Source: Bordetella parapertussis
Lineage (GTDB): Bacteria; Pseudomonadota; Gammaproteobacteria; Burkholderiales; SG8-41
Assembly (NCBI GenBank): GCA_945906935.1
Contig: CAMDSO010000015.1
Span: 1 to 50,218 of the forward strand
Reading direction: 5' to 3'
DNA length: 50,218 nt
The position numbers and the translations under genes are program-made. Every line of letters starts with the position of its first letter. The first letter of the stretch is position 1. Under the pieces are notes generated by a model. It did no database searches. It worked only from the letters and a program-made list of their open reading frames with translations, and was not told the DNA's origin. Shown one piece after another: positions 25,521-33,938 of the stretch.

Positions 25521-26762
25521 ATGAGCGACACCGGCGACGAGACCGAGGAATCGCGGCAATTTCCATATTGGCGGCACAACCTCAAGGTGCTGCCGCTTGC
25601 GACTCTTTTGTGCAGCCTCGGTTTCGCCCTCTCCTGGCCCTTCCTGCCGCTGATGCTGCGGGACTTGGGGGTGAGCGAAAACCTTGAGACCTGGGTGGGT
25701 TACATCATGCTCGGCTTCAACGTCATCGGCTTCGCCATCAGTCCGATCTGGGGCGACATTGCCGATCACTACGGCCGCAAGATCATGGTGCTGCGCGCGA
25801 TGCTGGGGATGGGCTGCGTGATGATGCTGGTGCCGTTTGCGCAAAGCCCGCTATGGTTCGCCGTGCTGGTGGTAACGGTCGGCTTCTTCTACGGCTACAT
25901 GAACGCCAGCATGGCCCTGCTCGTAGCCAATACGCCGCCGCGGCGTATCGGCAGTGCGCTGGCCTATGCACAGACCGGCGGACTAGTGGGGCAGACCATC
26001 GGCCCCGCCATCGGTGCTTTGCTGGCTGCGGTGATCGACCGCCAGCATTGGTTGTTCTGGATGAGCGGCGGCATGATGCTCTCCGGTGGTGTATTGGTGG
26101 CGCTGTTCGTGCGCGAGAAAAAACAAACCGTGAGCGGGCCCTGGCGCCCCGACTGGATAGGCAGCCTGCGTGAAATCCTTGCCGTGCCACACATGGCGCC
26201 CCTGTATTTTCTGAGCTTTCTGTTTGCCGCATTGTGGTATGGCAATGTGGCCATCGTCAGCATCTACATGTTGCAACTACTCGATGCGCAACCTGCTGGC
26301 GCGGGTAGCGAGACATTCTGGGTCGGTGCCGCGGCAATCGGTCTCGCCATCACCAGCATCATCGCGGTGCCGCTATGGGGCCGTGTACTGGATCGCTACG
26401 GGCCCTCGCGCGTGTTGCTGTTTGCCACCGCAGCGGCGGCACTCACCCACGCGCCACTGCCTTTTCTGCAAACGCCATTGCAACTTGTAATGGTGCGACT
26501 TGCCTTCGGCCTCACCTCAGCGGCAATGCTGCCAGCGATCATACAACTGCTCAGAACCCACACCCCGGTTGGCATGGATGCGAGAGCGATCTCTTATGCT
26601 TCTTCGTTTCAGTGCATTGGGATGGGACTGATGCCGTTTGGGGCCGGATTAATCGGTCCGGTCTTCGGACTGCGCGTTTATTTTGCCCTCTGCACTGCGC
26701 TCACGCTGGGCGGATTAATGCTGTGGCTGCGTGCGGCCAAGCAAATCAGCACTCTACGCTAA
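25521..26762 (+). CDS. MFS transporter (drug or metabolite efflux type)
   Basis: 413 residues with twelve hydrophobic segments. The MFS signature loop between helices 2 and 3 is present (GDIADHYGRKIMVLRA, about 76-91), and its counterpart between helices 8 and 9 reads GRVLDRYGPSRVL. A soluble N-terminus (about 1-25) precedes helix 1. The overall layout resembles TetA/MdtG-type proton antiporters; substrate unknown. GGGA lies next to the ATG. It follows the Bug gene by 138 bp on the same strand, but no shared function is obvious. Confidence 0.9.
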   Translation: MSDTGDETEESRQFPYWRHNLKVLPLATLLCSLGFALSWPFLPLMLRDLGVSENLETWVGYIMLGFNVIGFAISPIWGDIADHYGRKIMVLRAMLGMGCVMMLVPFAQSPLWFAVLVVTVGFFYGYMNASMALLVANTPPRRIGSALAYAQTGGLVGQTIGPAIGALLAAVIDRQHWLFWMSGGMMLSGGVLVALFVREKKQTVSGPWRPDWIGSLREILAVPHMAPLYFLSFLFAALWYGNVAIVSIYMLQLLDAQPAGAGSETFWVGAAAIGLAITSIIAVPLWGRVLDRYGPSRVLLFATAAAALTHAPLPFLQTPLQLVMVRLAFGLTSAAMLPAIIQLLRTHTPVGMDARAISYASSFQCIGMGLMPFGAGLIGPVFGLRVYFALCTALTLGGLMLWLRAAKQISTLR

Positions 26763-27002
26763 CAGCGTATCGAGGCGGCGTGCAGCGCGGCGAGCGGCCT
26801 GCGCAAACACTTGCCACGGCCAGCCCATCAGTAATAGCCAAAGCAAAATCGGCTGGTTTATCCGCGCTGTAGTACCGCTGCCATAGACATCTCCGTTACC
26901 ATACAGGCCTCGCGACAGGCACAAACAGCACGTGTGCCGGGTGCGGTCACGGCGACAATGCCGCCAACCGCGATGACCTCATTCGTTCCACACAGGGCCT
27001 GT

Positions 27003-28031
27003 ATGCCGCACAAGATCAGCAAAACCCACATCAACCCGGTTGCAGAGCCGGCTGTCGACGCCATGCCGGCGGCGAGCAGCCCCCGCAACGCGGCCATCAA
27101 GAGCGGCCTGCATCCGCGCAACAAACACCGTCAGCGCTATCGTTTCGACGAGTTGATCGCCACCAGCCCGGCGCTGAAAAAGTTCGTGCGTTTGAATGCC
27201 TACCAGGACGCCTCCATCGATTTCGCCGACCCGCGTGCTGTCAAAGCCCTTAACCAGGCCTTGCTACAACATTTTTATGCGATCTTGGGCTGGGATATTC
27301 CACCTGGGTATCTGTGCCCGCCGATCCCGGGTCGCGCCGATCACATTCATTACCTGTCTGATTTACCGGGCATCCGTCATATCGCGGGCAAGCCGACCCG
27401 TAAACCGGTCCGGGTACTCGACATTGGCGTCGGTGCCAATGCGATTTATCCGCTGATTGGCTTTCGAGAATATGGCTGGCACTTTGTCGGCACCGACATT
27501 GATGAAACCGCGCTCGCCAACGCGCAGCAGATCCTCAAAGCCAACAGGGGGCTTACCTCATGCATAGAACTGCGTTTGCAAAACTCGGCTACCGCCGTTT
27601 TCAACGGAGCCGTGCGGGCCCATGAAAGCTTTGATCTGACGATGTGCAATCCGCCCTTCCATCAATCCTTTCGCGAAGCGCAGGCGGCGACGCAGCGCAA
27701 ATTGAAGGGCTTGAGCAAGAATGCCGGCAAAGCGCTCCCCTATGATGAATGGCAAACCGCAACCCATAATTTCGGCGGACACGCCCATGAACTCTATTGT
27801 GATGGCGGCGAAGTCGCGTTTATTGAACGCATGGTTGGGGAAAGCCGGCGCTTTGCCACCCAATGTTTATGGTTTACGACGCTGGTCTCGCAGGCCGCCC
27901 ATTTACCCGACGTTTACCGCGCTCTGCAGAAAGTCGAGGCATTACGGGTCGAAACCATCGATATGTCGCAAGGACAAAAGAAAGGCCGCATCGTCGCCTG
28001 GACCTTCCGCCAGCTCAGCATCGATCGTTAA
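27003..28031 (+). CDS. rlmF: 23S rRNA m6A1618 methyltransferase RlmF
   Basis: Methylates N6 of A1618 in 23S rRNA using SAM. From ATG 27003 (AGGG upstream) the protein has 342 residues; starts at 27063 or further upstream (GTG 26934) are possible. Family marks: GLHPRNKHRQRYRFDELI, LLQHFYAILGWDIPPGYLCPPIPGRADHIHYLSDL, SAM motif VLDIGVGANAIYPLIG, the DNA/RNA-adenine methylase motif NPPF (216-219, CNPPFHQSF) and HELYCDGGEVAFIERMVGES. All motifs are intact. Single gene; the 9-bp repeat array begins 18 bp after its stop. The gap upstream (26763-27002) shows no other gene. Confidence 0.9.
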   Translation: MPHKISKTHINPVAEPAVDAMPAASSPRNAAIKSGLHPRNKHRQRYRFDELIATSPALKKFVRLNAYQDASIDFADPRAVKALNQALLQHFYAILGWDIPPGYLCPPIPGRADHIHYLSDLPGIRHIAGKPTRKPVRVLDIGVGANAIYPLIGFREYGWHFVGTDIDETALANAQQILKANRGLTSCIELRLQNSATAVFNGAVRAHESFDLTMCNPPFHQSFREAQAATQRKLKGLSKNAGKALPYDEWQTATHNFGGHAHELYCDGGEVAFIERMVGESRRFATQCLWFTTLVSQAAHLPDVYRALQKVEALRVETIDMSQGQKKGRIVAWTFRQLSIDR

Positions 28032-28048
28032 ATACACAGTTCTAAAAG

Positions 28049-28129
28049 CTCAACGGGCTCAACGTTCTAACTGTTCTAACCGTGCCGAGCGCGCCAAACA
28101 CGCCGAGCACGCTGATTACGCTGAGCAGC
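28049..28129 (+). repeat. Degenerate 9-bp tandem repeat behind rlmF
   Basis: Nine consecutive units in exact 9-bp phase: CTCAACGGG, CTCAACGTT, CTAACTGTT, CTAACCGTG, CCGAGCGCG, CCAAACACG, CCGAGCACG, CTGATTACG, CTGAGCAGC. Units drift from one end to the other, as in an old minisatellite. It starts 18 bp after the rlmF stop and lies between that gene and the convergent UGSC gene. Confidence 0.75.
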
Positions 28130-28246
28130 GTGCCCTAGCGAAGCGGCCATGCGCACGTCAAGCGCAATGATTACGCCAGCGCTCTACTGCCACCGCTGGT
28201 TGTGTTTTCTGGCGGGCACTGACACACAACAGCACCCGCCGCTGGC

Positions 28247-29959
28247 TCAGCTTGAGCCCGCCGCGCGTGCGGCATCCGCTTCGGCCACCAGTTGATCAAA
28301 TGCCGGCGGCAGCTTGATTTCGCGGCCGATAATGCCCGGGCAATAGCCCTGCAGCCACAGCGCATGGCTCGAATGCCCGCCACCGGCAACCACCAATCCG
28401 ATGTTGGACGGCTTCGCTGCAATCGGCCACGGATCAAGCTGCATGCTCTCGCGGGCCACCTCGGTGGAGGCAATCTCCATCCACGCCAGGCCGCCGGCAG
28501 CGCGCATGTCGGCGAGCGGAATTTTCGAATGCTCGAAGAGAAATTCGCGTATCGAATTCTTGGTCCAGCCGAGCGAAGCCAGATCGGCGGCAACCACTTT
28601 CGACAGCACCACGATACCCGGCGTGCCCTCGGCATAACCGTAGATGTAATGAATGTTGGGCACGCGCAGATACTGCGCCACGCGATGCAAGCCCTGCAGT
28701 GCATCCTCTTCCTTGGTTTCCTTCTTCGCACCACGGCGGAAAATATTCTCCGCGCCGTTGGCAAAGGCCAGCGAAATGCAATTCACACCGCGCGCGAAGC
28801 CATGGCGTTCCTCGGTAAAAGTCGGCCAGCCGTCGGGCATGCCCTCCTCGTCCTCGGCAAACACGGCGTTGGTGTAACGCATCTGACCGAACACCGCCAT
28901 CGTACCGGTCGCCGGCAACGCACCACCAAGATTCTGTTGCATCAAGCGCAATGCGCGACCGATGCTGGCACCAGCCGGATGCTCAGGGTCGGGCCCGAGC
29001 AAACCAAAGCCTGAATTGAGACGGATCTTCTTCGCCATCGGTCCACTGACAATCACCACCGGAAACGGACTACCGGAGGTCGCCTGCAACAATTCACTCA
29101 TCGCCGACGGTTCAAAAAATGCTTCCACGGCGGCGATCAATACCGGCAAATACTCGGGACGCCCACCAGCCATCGCCAGCGCGATCGCGCAGGATTCGAC
29201 CTTCACAATCGCGCCCCGCGGCGGAAACTTGCCCAGCACATGCGCACGCGGCAGTGGCGCGCCGCGCATGATCCAGTTGACGCGTTCGGTGGTCGCCGGC
29301 CACAGTGGCAGACCATCGCCCCATTGCCGCGCGATTAGCAGATCGTTGGCCTTGTTCAAGGCCTCTTCGTACGTCGGCGCCTCGACGCTCAACATGCGCC
29401 CTGCAACCGCGCGTACTTTGTTCGACACCCACTTAGTGAGCCCGGCATAAAACTCGCTCTTGCGCGCCTCAATGGCCGACAGATCGGCACTCGGCAAAAA
29501 ATTCTCCGTGGGAAAGGTCACCATCGCGATGTCGGGGGCAAGACCAATCCCGGACACTGCATTCTTCACCACGCCGATAAATTCCTGGCGCGTCAGCACC
29601 ACGGTCGGGATCCCCATCAACTCCAATTGCGCGGCAGCACGGCCGCACGCTGTTGAGCACGCCCCTCAGGCGGCGTTGCCGACAATGACGGCATCCACCC
29701 CGCTGTCTCTGACCATTTGCACCACTTCAGCAGTGCCAATCCTGGTATTGCCTTGCGGATAATGATCTTCGGACAAGACTTCGATGCCAGGGAAATCCGT
29801 CTCCAGCAGCGTCTTCAACAAGGGCAGCATCCGAAAGGCCTGCCATTGGCCGTTGGACAGCATGCCGATACGTTTGCCGGCGAGCGACGGCAGCCGTGTC
29901 GCATATGGTTTCGAGGCGTCCAGCGTTCCGGACGGATCGTAAAATTCGAGTTTGACCAT
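28247..29959 (-). CDS. UGSC-type selenoprotein (in-frame UGA = Sec98)
   Basis: 570 residues if the UGA at 29668-29666 is read as selenocysteine. Start: ATG 29959, GGAG 7 nt upstream. The N-terminal part (1-97) ends DAVIVGNAA, then U-G-A-C at 98-101, then STACGRAAAQLELMGIPTVVLT. The UGSC family of (seleno)proteins carries this UxxC redox-like motif at the same point, with Cys in some members. Coding continues in the same frame past the UGA without any other stop for 472 codons. A 7-bp hairpin (29648-29642 / 29635-29629) begins 17 nt after the UGA; its 6-nt loop has G 26 and 28 nt from the UGA, as in bacterial SECIS elements. The C-terminal part (about 180-570) is soluble and unrecognised. A nonsense mutation from TGC is the alternative. 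A Bug gene starts divergently 161 bp away. Confidence 0.8.
29629..29648 (-). promoter_or_regulatory. Candidate bacterial SECIS hairpin
   Basis: On the minus-strand mRNA: GTGCGGC (29648-29642), loop CGTGCT (29641-29636), GCCGCGC (29635-29629), giving seven pairs including one U-G. It begins 17 nt after the in-frame UGA and has G in the loop, within the 16-37 nt window known for SelB-bound SECIS elements. The structure is drawn by hand. Confidence 0.6.
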
Positions 29960-30045
29960 CAATATCTCCGATTGATTACCGCGTATTTTTTTGCCAGTAC
30001 ATTGTAACGTCGCTGTCGATGGAAACGAAGTTGCCGCGCTGAAGT

Positions 30046-30067
30046 ACGCAGAGGCGACGCAGAGGCG
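30046..30067 (-). repeat. 11-bp tandem repeat C
   Basis: Two exact copies of ACGCAGAGGCG (30046-30056 and 30057-30067). On the minus strand the phase GCCTCTGCGTC resembles array A's GCCTCAGCGAC at 9 of 11 bases. It lies in the divergent promoter region between the UGSC gene (start 29959) and the Bug gene (start 30121). Confidence 0.75.
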
Positions 30068-30120
30068 GCCGCTATAATCTTCGTCACCGGTTCGGCAACG
30101 CCCATTTCTTAGGGATACCC

Positions 30121-31089
30121 ATGCATCCAGTCTTTCGCCCCGCCCTCACGACCTTGATGCTGTTGTCAATAGCATCTGCACTGCACGCGCAACCGTATCC
30201 GCACAAACCGATCCGCATCCTCGTTGGCTTCGCTGCCGGTGGGCCCACCGATGTGGCGGCGCGTCTCTTAAGCCAGCGACTGACCGAACGCTGGGGACAA
30301 GCCGTCGTTGTCGAGCCGCGCACCGGTGCGGGCGGCAACATCGCCGCAGAGGCCGTCGCCAAAGCAGCGCCCGATGGCTATACGCTGCTGCTGCCGGCGT
30401 TTGCGCACGCGGTCAATCCCTCTCTATATGCAAACCTGCCGTTTGACACCGACCGGGATTTTGCCCCGGTGGCATTGCTCACCACCTCCGCCAATCTTTT
30501 GGCGGTGCATCCGTCGGTGCCGGCGCATACGCTGCGCGAACTCATCACGCTGGCCAAATCAAAACCTGGCGAGCTGAGCTACGGTTCGGCCGGCGTTGCC
30601 TCGGCCTCACATCTTGCCGGTGAATTGCTCAACAGCATGGCAGGTATCAAGCTCACGCATATTCCCTACAAAGGTGCAGCGCCGGCGAGCGTTGATCTGG
30701 TCGGCGGCCATATCTCGGCCGCATTCCCCAGCGTCTCGCTGGCCTCACCCCACGCCAAAGCCGGCAGGCTGCGTGTCTTGGGCATCGCCAGTCTGAAGCG
30801 CGCAGAGAACCTGCCGGAGGTGCCAACCATCGCCGAAGCCGGCGTGCCCGGGTTTGAAGTGCTGTCGTGGTATGGACTGCTGGCCCCGGCTGGCACACCC
30901 ACTGAAATCATTACGCGCCTGAATCAGGAAGTCACGCGCAGCCTCAACGAACCCGAGGCGGTCGAACGCCTGCGTGCGATCGGCGCCGAACCAATGAAAT
31001 CAACGCCAGCTGAATTCAACGCCTTTCTCAAAAACGAATTTGCGAAGTGGGCGAAAGTCATTCGCACTGCAGGCATGCGGGCGAACTGA
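30121..31089 (+). CDS. Bug/TctC-type periplasmic binding protein
   Basis: 322 residues; AGGGA 6 nt upstream of the ATG. Signal peptide about 1-23 (LSIASALHAQ). Family marks: YPHKPIRILVGFAAGGPTDVAAR, VVVEPRTGAGGNIAAE, LPFDTDRDFAPVALL, LTHIPYKGAAPASVDLVGG, LPEVPTIAEAGVPGFEVLSWYG, EFNAFLKNEFAKWAKVI. It is transcribed divergently from the selenoprotein gene, so it may import that protein's substrate (inference). A terminator follows at 31183. Confidence 0.93.
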   Translation: MHPVFRPALTTLMLLSIASALHAQPYPHKPIRILVGFAAGGPTDVAARLLSQRLTERWGQAVVVEPRTGAGGNIAAEAVAKAAPDGYTLLLPAFAHAVNPSLYANLPFDTDRDFAPVALLTTSANLLAVHPSVPAHTLRELITLAKSKPGELSYGSAGVASASHLAGELLNSMAGIKLTHIPYKGAAPASVDLVGGHISAAFPSVSLASPHAKAGRLRVLGIASLKRAENLPEVPTIAEAGVPGFEVLSWYGLLAPAGTPTEIITRLNQEVTRSLNEPEAVERLRAIGAEPMKSTPAEFNAFLKNEFAKWAKVIRTAGMRAN

Positions 31090-31182
31090 ACGAGCCACAC
31101 CCGTTATGCACTGCAGATAAAATTACTTAAAACAAGAATTCTTTACTTAAAGAGTCTGCTAGCGTCACTGCGTAAACTCATC

Positions 31183-31217
31183 AGCATCGCGGCCTCTTAA
31201 GAACTGCGATGCTTTTT
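31183..31217 (+). terminator. Rho-independent terminator after the Bug gene
   Basis: Perfect 8-bp stem AGCATCGC (31183-31190) / GCGATGCT (31206-31213), 15-nt loop containing the palindrome TCTTAAGA, then a run of five T. It lies 94 bp beyond the Bug stop at 31089. Confidence 0.8.
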
Positions 31218-31346
31218 CCCTCGACAACCGTCGTGACTCTCACCCTCCGCCGCAAGCGTAATGTCAGCATTCGACCGGTGCAGTTGATTTTGCCTGCCGG
31301 CATCGTCGATACGGCCCTCGCGCTACTGGATCTCAGGGTATGATCA

Positions 31347-31553
31347 ATGTCTAATCATCCAGATACAGGGCGCGCCATGAACGTCTCATCAGTGAGCCAT
31401 TCCGCCAGCACTCCGCCGGCAAGCATCAAACCCGCACAACCCAAAGAACCGCCGGCCGAAGTCGCGGCTGAAAAACACGCTGCACAAAAACCCGCACCAG
31501 TGTCGGAAACACCACGCGAGATTAAGGGATCGCACGTCGACATCACGGCATGA
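31347..31553 (+). CDS. Small Ala/Pro-rich hypothetical protein
   Basis: 68 residues, hydrophilic and low-complexity (Ala, Pro, Ser, Lys, Glu), ending in GSHVDITA. No signal peptide or membrane helix. AGGG lies 8 nt before the ATG at 31347; an in-frame ATG at 31377 also has a nearby AGGG, so the start is uncertain. Betaproteobacteria carry other small proteins ending in a similar Gly-x-x-(Ile/Val)-(Asp/Asn)-x-x-Ala tail, without known function. The next gene, an M48 lipoprotein, follows by 65 bp. Confidence 0.45.
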   Translation: MSNHPDTGRAMNVSSVSHSASTPPASIKPAQPKEPPAEVAAEKHAAQKPAPVSETPREIKGSHVDITA

Positions 31554-31602
31554 AGACAGTTTTGTTTCCCCAATCATGCCCTGTGTAATGCCATCCAATC
31601 CG

Positions 31603-31618
31603 CCTGTTCGAAAACAGG
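31603..31618 (+). promoter_or_regulatory. Hairpin abutting the M48 start codon
   Basis: CCTGTT (31603-31608), loop CGAA, AACAGG (31613-31618), directly followed by the ATG at 31619. The only Shine-Dalgarno-like bases (AGG) lie inside the stem and touch the start codon. Initiation may be inefficient or conditional. Confidence 0.5.
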
Positions 31619-32401
31619 ATGCCACCGCCATCCTTTCTGCGTGACGCAGCCCGCGTCCTGCGTCACGCTCTGGCGATACTGATCGTCAGCGGCTGCGCAA
31701 GCACACCGCAAAAATCCGCACCAGCGGCAGACGCCTGGATACTCAATGGCAACTGGAACCAGACCAGTGCTTTTGCCGACATCACGCTAAAAGGTAAAAG
31801 CGGACTATCCTATCCGCTGCAGGGCGTTCACCTGACCAATCTGCGCAAGGTCGTCACCGCGCTACAAGTGCAAAGCCGGCTGGACCCACAGGTATCGCTA
31901 GTGGCAGGCGACGTGCCCAACGCGTTTGCCAGCACCAATAACGGCCGCCAGATCATCGCACTCACTTTACCGATGCTCGAAAAAATCGGCGCCGATCAGG
32001 ACGCACTGGCGACCACACTCGGCCACGAGCTCGCCCACCTTGCGTTGAAACACGGTGAACTGCGCCGCCAACGCGCTGAGTCCGCCAAAGGTGTGAGCGA
32101 TGTGCTGGGCTTGGTACTGGGCGTGGCCGGCGTACCGATGGGCGGTACCCTCGCCAATCTTGGTGTCGGCGCGGTCACTTCCGCCTACTCACGCGATGAA
32201 GAACGCGAAGCCGATGTACTGGGCTTGCGCTGGGCGATGGCGGCCGGTTATAGCGCCTGCGGCTCGGCCAGAACCATGCAAATGCTCAAAACGATTTCGA
32301 GTTCTTCGTCGCTGCCATTTCTGGCGTCTCACCCCGGACATGACGAACGCATCGAACGCGCCCATCAAACTGCGCTCAAAGCAGGCGGGCAGGCTTGTTA
32401 A
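31619..32401 (+). CDS. M48-family metallopeptidase lipoprotein
   Basis: 260 residues. An N-terminal signal with lipobox (LIVSGC, lipid Cys at about 26) predicts a lipoprotein. The zinc site is HELAH at 136-140 (His136, His140, catalytic Glu137) with EREAD near 195-199 supplying the third ligand. A hydrophobic/Gly stretch (about 160-182) and a C-terminal HPGHDERIERAH segment follow, as in BepA/LoiP-like envelope peptidases. Likely role: quality control of outer-membrane proteins. No chaperone or TPR partner is fused, so it is shorter than BepA. The ATG is the only possible start in the frame and sits against a hairpin. Confidence 0.9.
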   Translation: MPPPSFLRDAARVLRHALAILIVSGCASTPQKSAPAADAWILNGNWNQTSAFADITLKGKSGLSYPLQGVHLTNLRKVVTALQVQSRLDPQVSLVAGDVPNAFASTNNGRQIIALTLPMLEKIGADQDALATTLGHELAHLALKHGELRRQRAESAKGVSDVLGLVLGVAGVPMGGTLANLGVGAVTSAYSRDEEREADVLGLRWAMAAGYSACGSARTMQMLKTISSSSSLPFLASHPGHDERIERAHQTALKAGGQAC

Positions 32402-32442
32402 TACTGGGCGACGACTACAAAACCAAATAACCCGCCAGCCCC

Positions 32443-33330
32443 TCAGACCTGGCGGCGCGACGCATACTCTCGGTGCAAAAACGCAATGATTTTTTTGAGA
32501 CCGTCGACCGCCGCCGGCGTGTCGGGCTTGTAGAGAATAAAGCCCTCGCCTTCGCCGGCGTAGAGATGTAGATCAACCGTGCCGCCGGCCTCACGGTAGG
32601 CCGCGACAAAGCTATCGAGATTCGCGCGTGGATGCGCCACATCCACCTCGCCCTGCACATACAGCACTGGCGGCAAAGCGGTCTTCTCGCCACCTTCGAG
32701 GATGCGCACCGGGCTGCCTTCGGCCATCGCCGCCTCGGTCTGCCAATAACGATCATGATCGGGCAACACGCGGTCGACGACCGGCGGATAGGGCTGGCCT
32801 TGCGCCTTGAGCTTCTTCGCATATTCGTAACGGCCGAGCGGATCAATCACCGGCCAGTAGAGCACCGCGCAACAGACATCGGCACTGACAACGCCCGCCG
32901 CGTCCGGCAGCGGCAAGGCCGCATAACGCGCGTCAGCGGGGCGCAATGCCACCAGCATGGCCTGATGGCCGCCGCTGGAACTGCCCATGATGGCGACACG
33001 ATCCGGCGACACGTGGAAGCGTGCCGCCTGTGATTTAAACCAGCGGATGGCGAAATTGATATCCACAATTGAAGCCGGATAAGCGGCCTCGGGCGGCATG
33101 CGGAAGTCGAGGGCGGCCACCACGATGCCGCTGCGCGCCACCGCTTCGTGAATCAGCGCATCCTGCAGGCGGTCGGCACGACACCAGGCACCGCCATGAA
33201 TTTCAATCGCCAGCGGGAACGGGCCGCTGCCGCGCGGTGTGTAGACGCGGGCCAGGAAGGGCTTGCCGGCATGACGGATGTATTCAACATCCTCGATATC
33301 AATCTCGTATTGCTGCGTAGTGGTATTCAT
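32443..33330 (-). CDS. Alpha/beta hydrolase (HSL-like) with altered active-site His
   Basis: 295 residues; AAGGA 7 nt before the ATG. The fold is clear: oxyanion motif HGGAW (45-49), nucleophile elbow GSSSGG with Ser118, and VLYVQGEVDVAHPRANLDSF for the acid strand. At the place where esterases of this type have the catalytic His in GEGHGF, the sequence reads GEGEGF (259-264), so Glu262 replaces it; the codon is GAG. Either His is supplied elsewhere or the protein is not a classical hydrolase. It is co-directional with the GlcG-like gene 48 bp upstream and divergent from a Bug gene, so the three may share one substrate. Confidence 0.8.
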   Translation of the reverse strand: MNTTTQQYEIDIEDVEYIRHAGKPFLARVYTPRGSGPFPLAIEIHGGAWCRADRLQDALIHEAVARSGIVVAALDFRMPPEAAYPASIVDINFAIRWFKSQAARFHVSPDRVAIMGSSSGGHQAMLVALRPADARYAALPLPDAAGVVSADVCCAVLYWPVIDPLGRYEYAKKLKAQGQPYPPVVDRVLPDHDRYWQTEAAMAEGSPVRILEGGEKTALPPVLYVQGEVDVAHPRANLDSFVAAYREAGGTVDLHLYAGEGEGFILYKPDTPAAVDGLKKIIAFLHREYASRRQV

Positions 33331-33378
33331 CGAATTATCCTTGATCGGCCATGATTGCGCCTGCGATGCAGCCGCGCC

Positions 33379-33846
33379 TTAATTCTTCAAACGCACATGG
33401 TGTTTCGACTGTGTGGCGTCGGCGTCCGTTTTCAGTCCCGCCTGATGAATACCCCAGGCGGCGAGCTCTTCATCACACTCCTGCGTGTCACCGGTGACGC
33501 CGACCGCCCCCAGCACGTCGCCATGCGCGTCGCGGATCAACATGCCGCCGCCCTCGGCGAAGATGCGATCCTGCGAAGCCTTGAACAGAAAATCCATGAA
33601 CAGGGGACGCTCCTCGCTACGCATGCGCACCAGACTCGACGAGCGTCCGAGTGCCAGCGCGGCGTACGCCTTACCCATCGCCATTTCGAAACGCATCATT
33701 GCCGAGTCATCCTCTTTCTTGAACGCCTTAACGATGGCGCCGGGTTCAACCACCACCACCGACATCGGCCGGCAGTCGAGTTCGCGCGCCCGCGCGAGTA
33801 TGCAATCGATGATTTTTTCGGCCTGCGCGAGACTGATCATGCTCAT
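33379..33846 (-). CDS. GlcG/HbpS family protein
   Basis: 155 residues from ATG 33846 (GGGGG 7 nt upstream); a TTG at 33861 is possible. Family pattern: ISLAQAEKIIDCILARARELDCRPMSVVVVEPGAIVKAFKKEDDS, then RFEMAMGKAYAALALG, then FAEGGGMLIRDAHGDVLGAVGVTGDTQECDEELAAWGI. GlcG/HbpS-like proteins bind heme or small ligands and often sit beside catabolic genes; the exact role is unsettled. A C-terminal tail (about 135-155) rich in charged residues is extra. Precedes the alpha/beta hydrolase by 48 bp on the same strand. Confidence 0.85.
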   Translation of the reverse strand: MSMISLAQAEKIIDCILARARELDCRPMSVVVVEPGAIVKAFKKEDDSAMMRFEMAMGKAYAALALGRSSSLVRMRSEERPLFMDFLFKASQDRIFAEGGGMLIRDAHGDVLGAVGVTGDTQECDEELAAWGIHQAGLKTDADATQSKHHVRLKN

Positions 33847-33938
33847 GTCTTGACCCCCCAAATACGGCTGATTATATGACGCCGCCCGCTGCGATCACGC
33901 CTATACTCCGATTTTTGGCGACGCGTGAGGCCCCCAAA

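Noticed and set aside
26858-27124. Minus-strand frame over the rlmF 5' end
   Set aside because: Hydrophobic-looking but overlaps the rlmF N-terminal region, with no ribosome site.
28171-28764. 197-codon minus-strand frame
   Set aside because: Another frame of the UGSC-type gene; Arg-rich and without a domain.
29629-29668. UGA explained by a frameshift joining two genes
   Set aside because: Both halves are in the same frame and the family motif runs across the UGA without any gap, so a frameshift is not needed; nonsense mutation remains possible.
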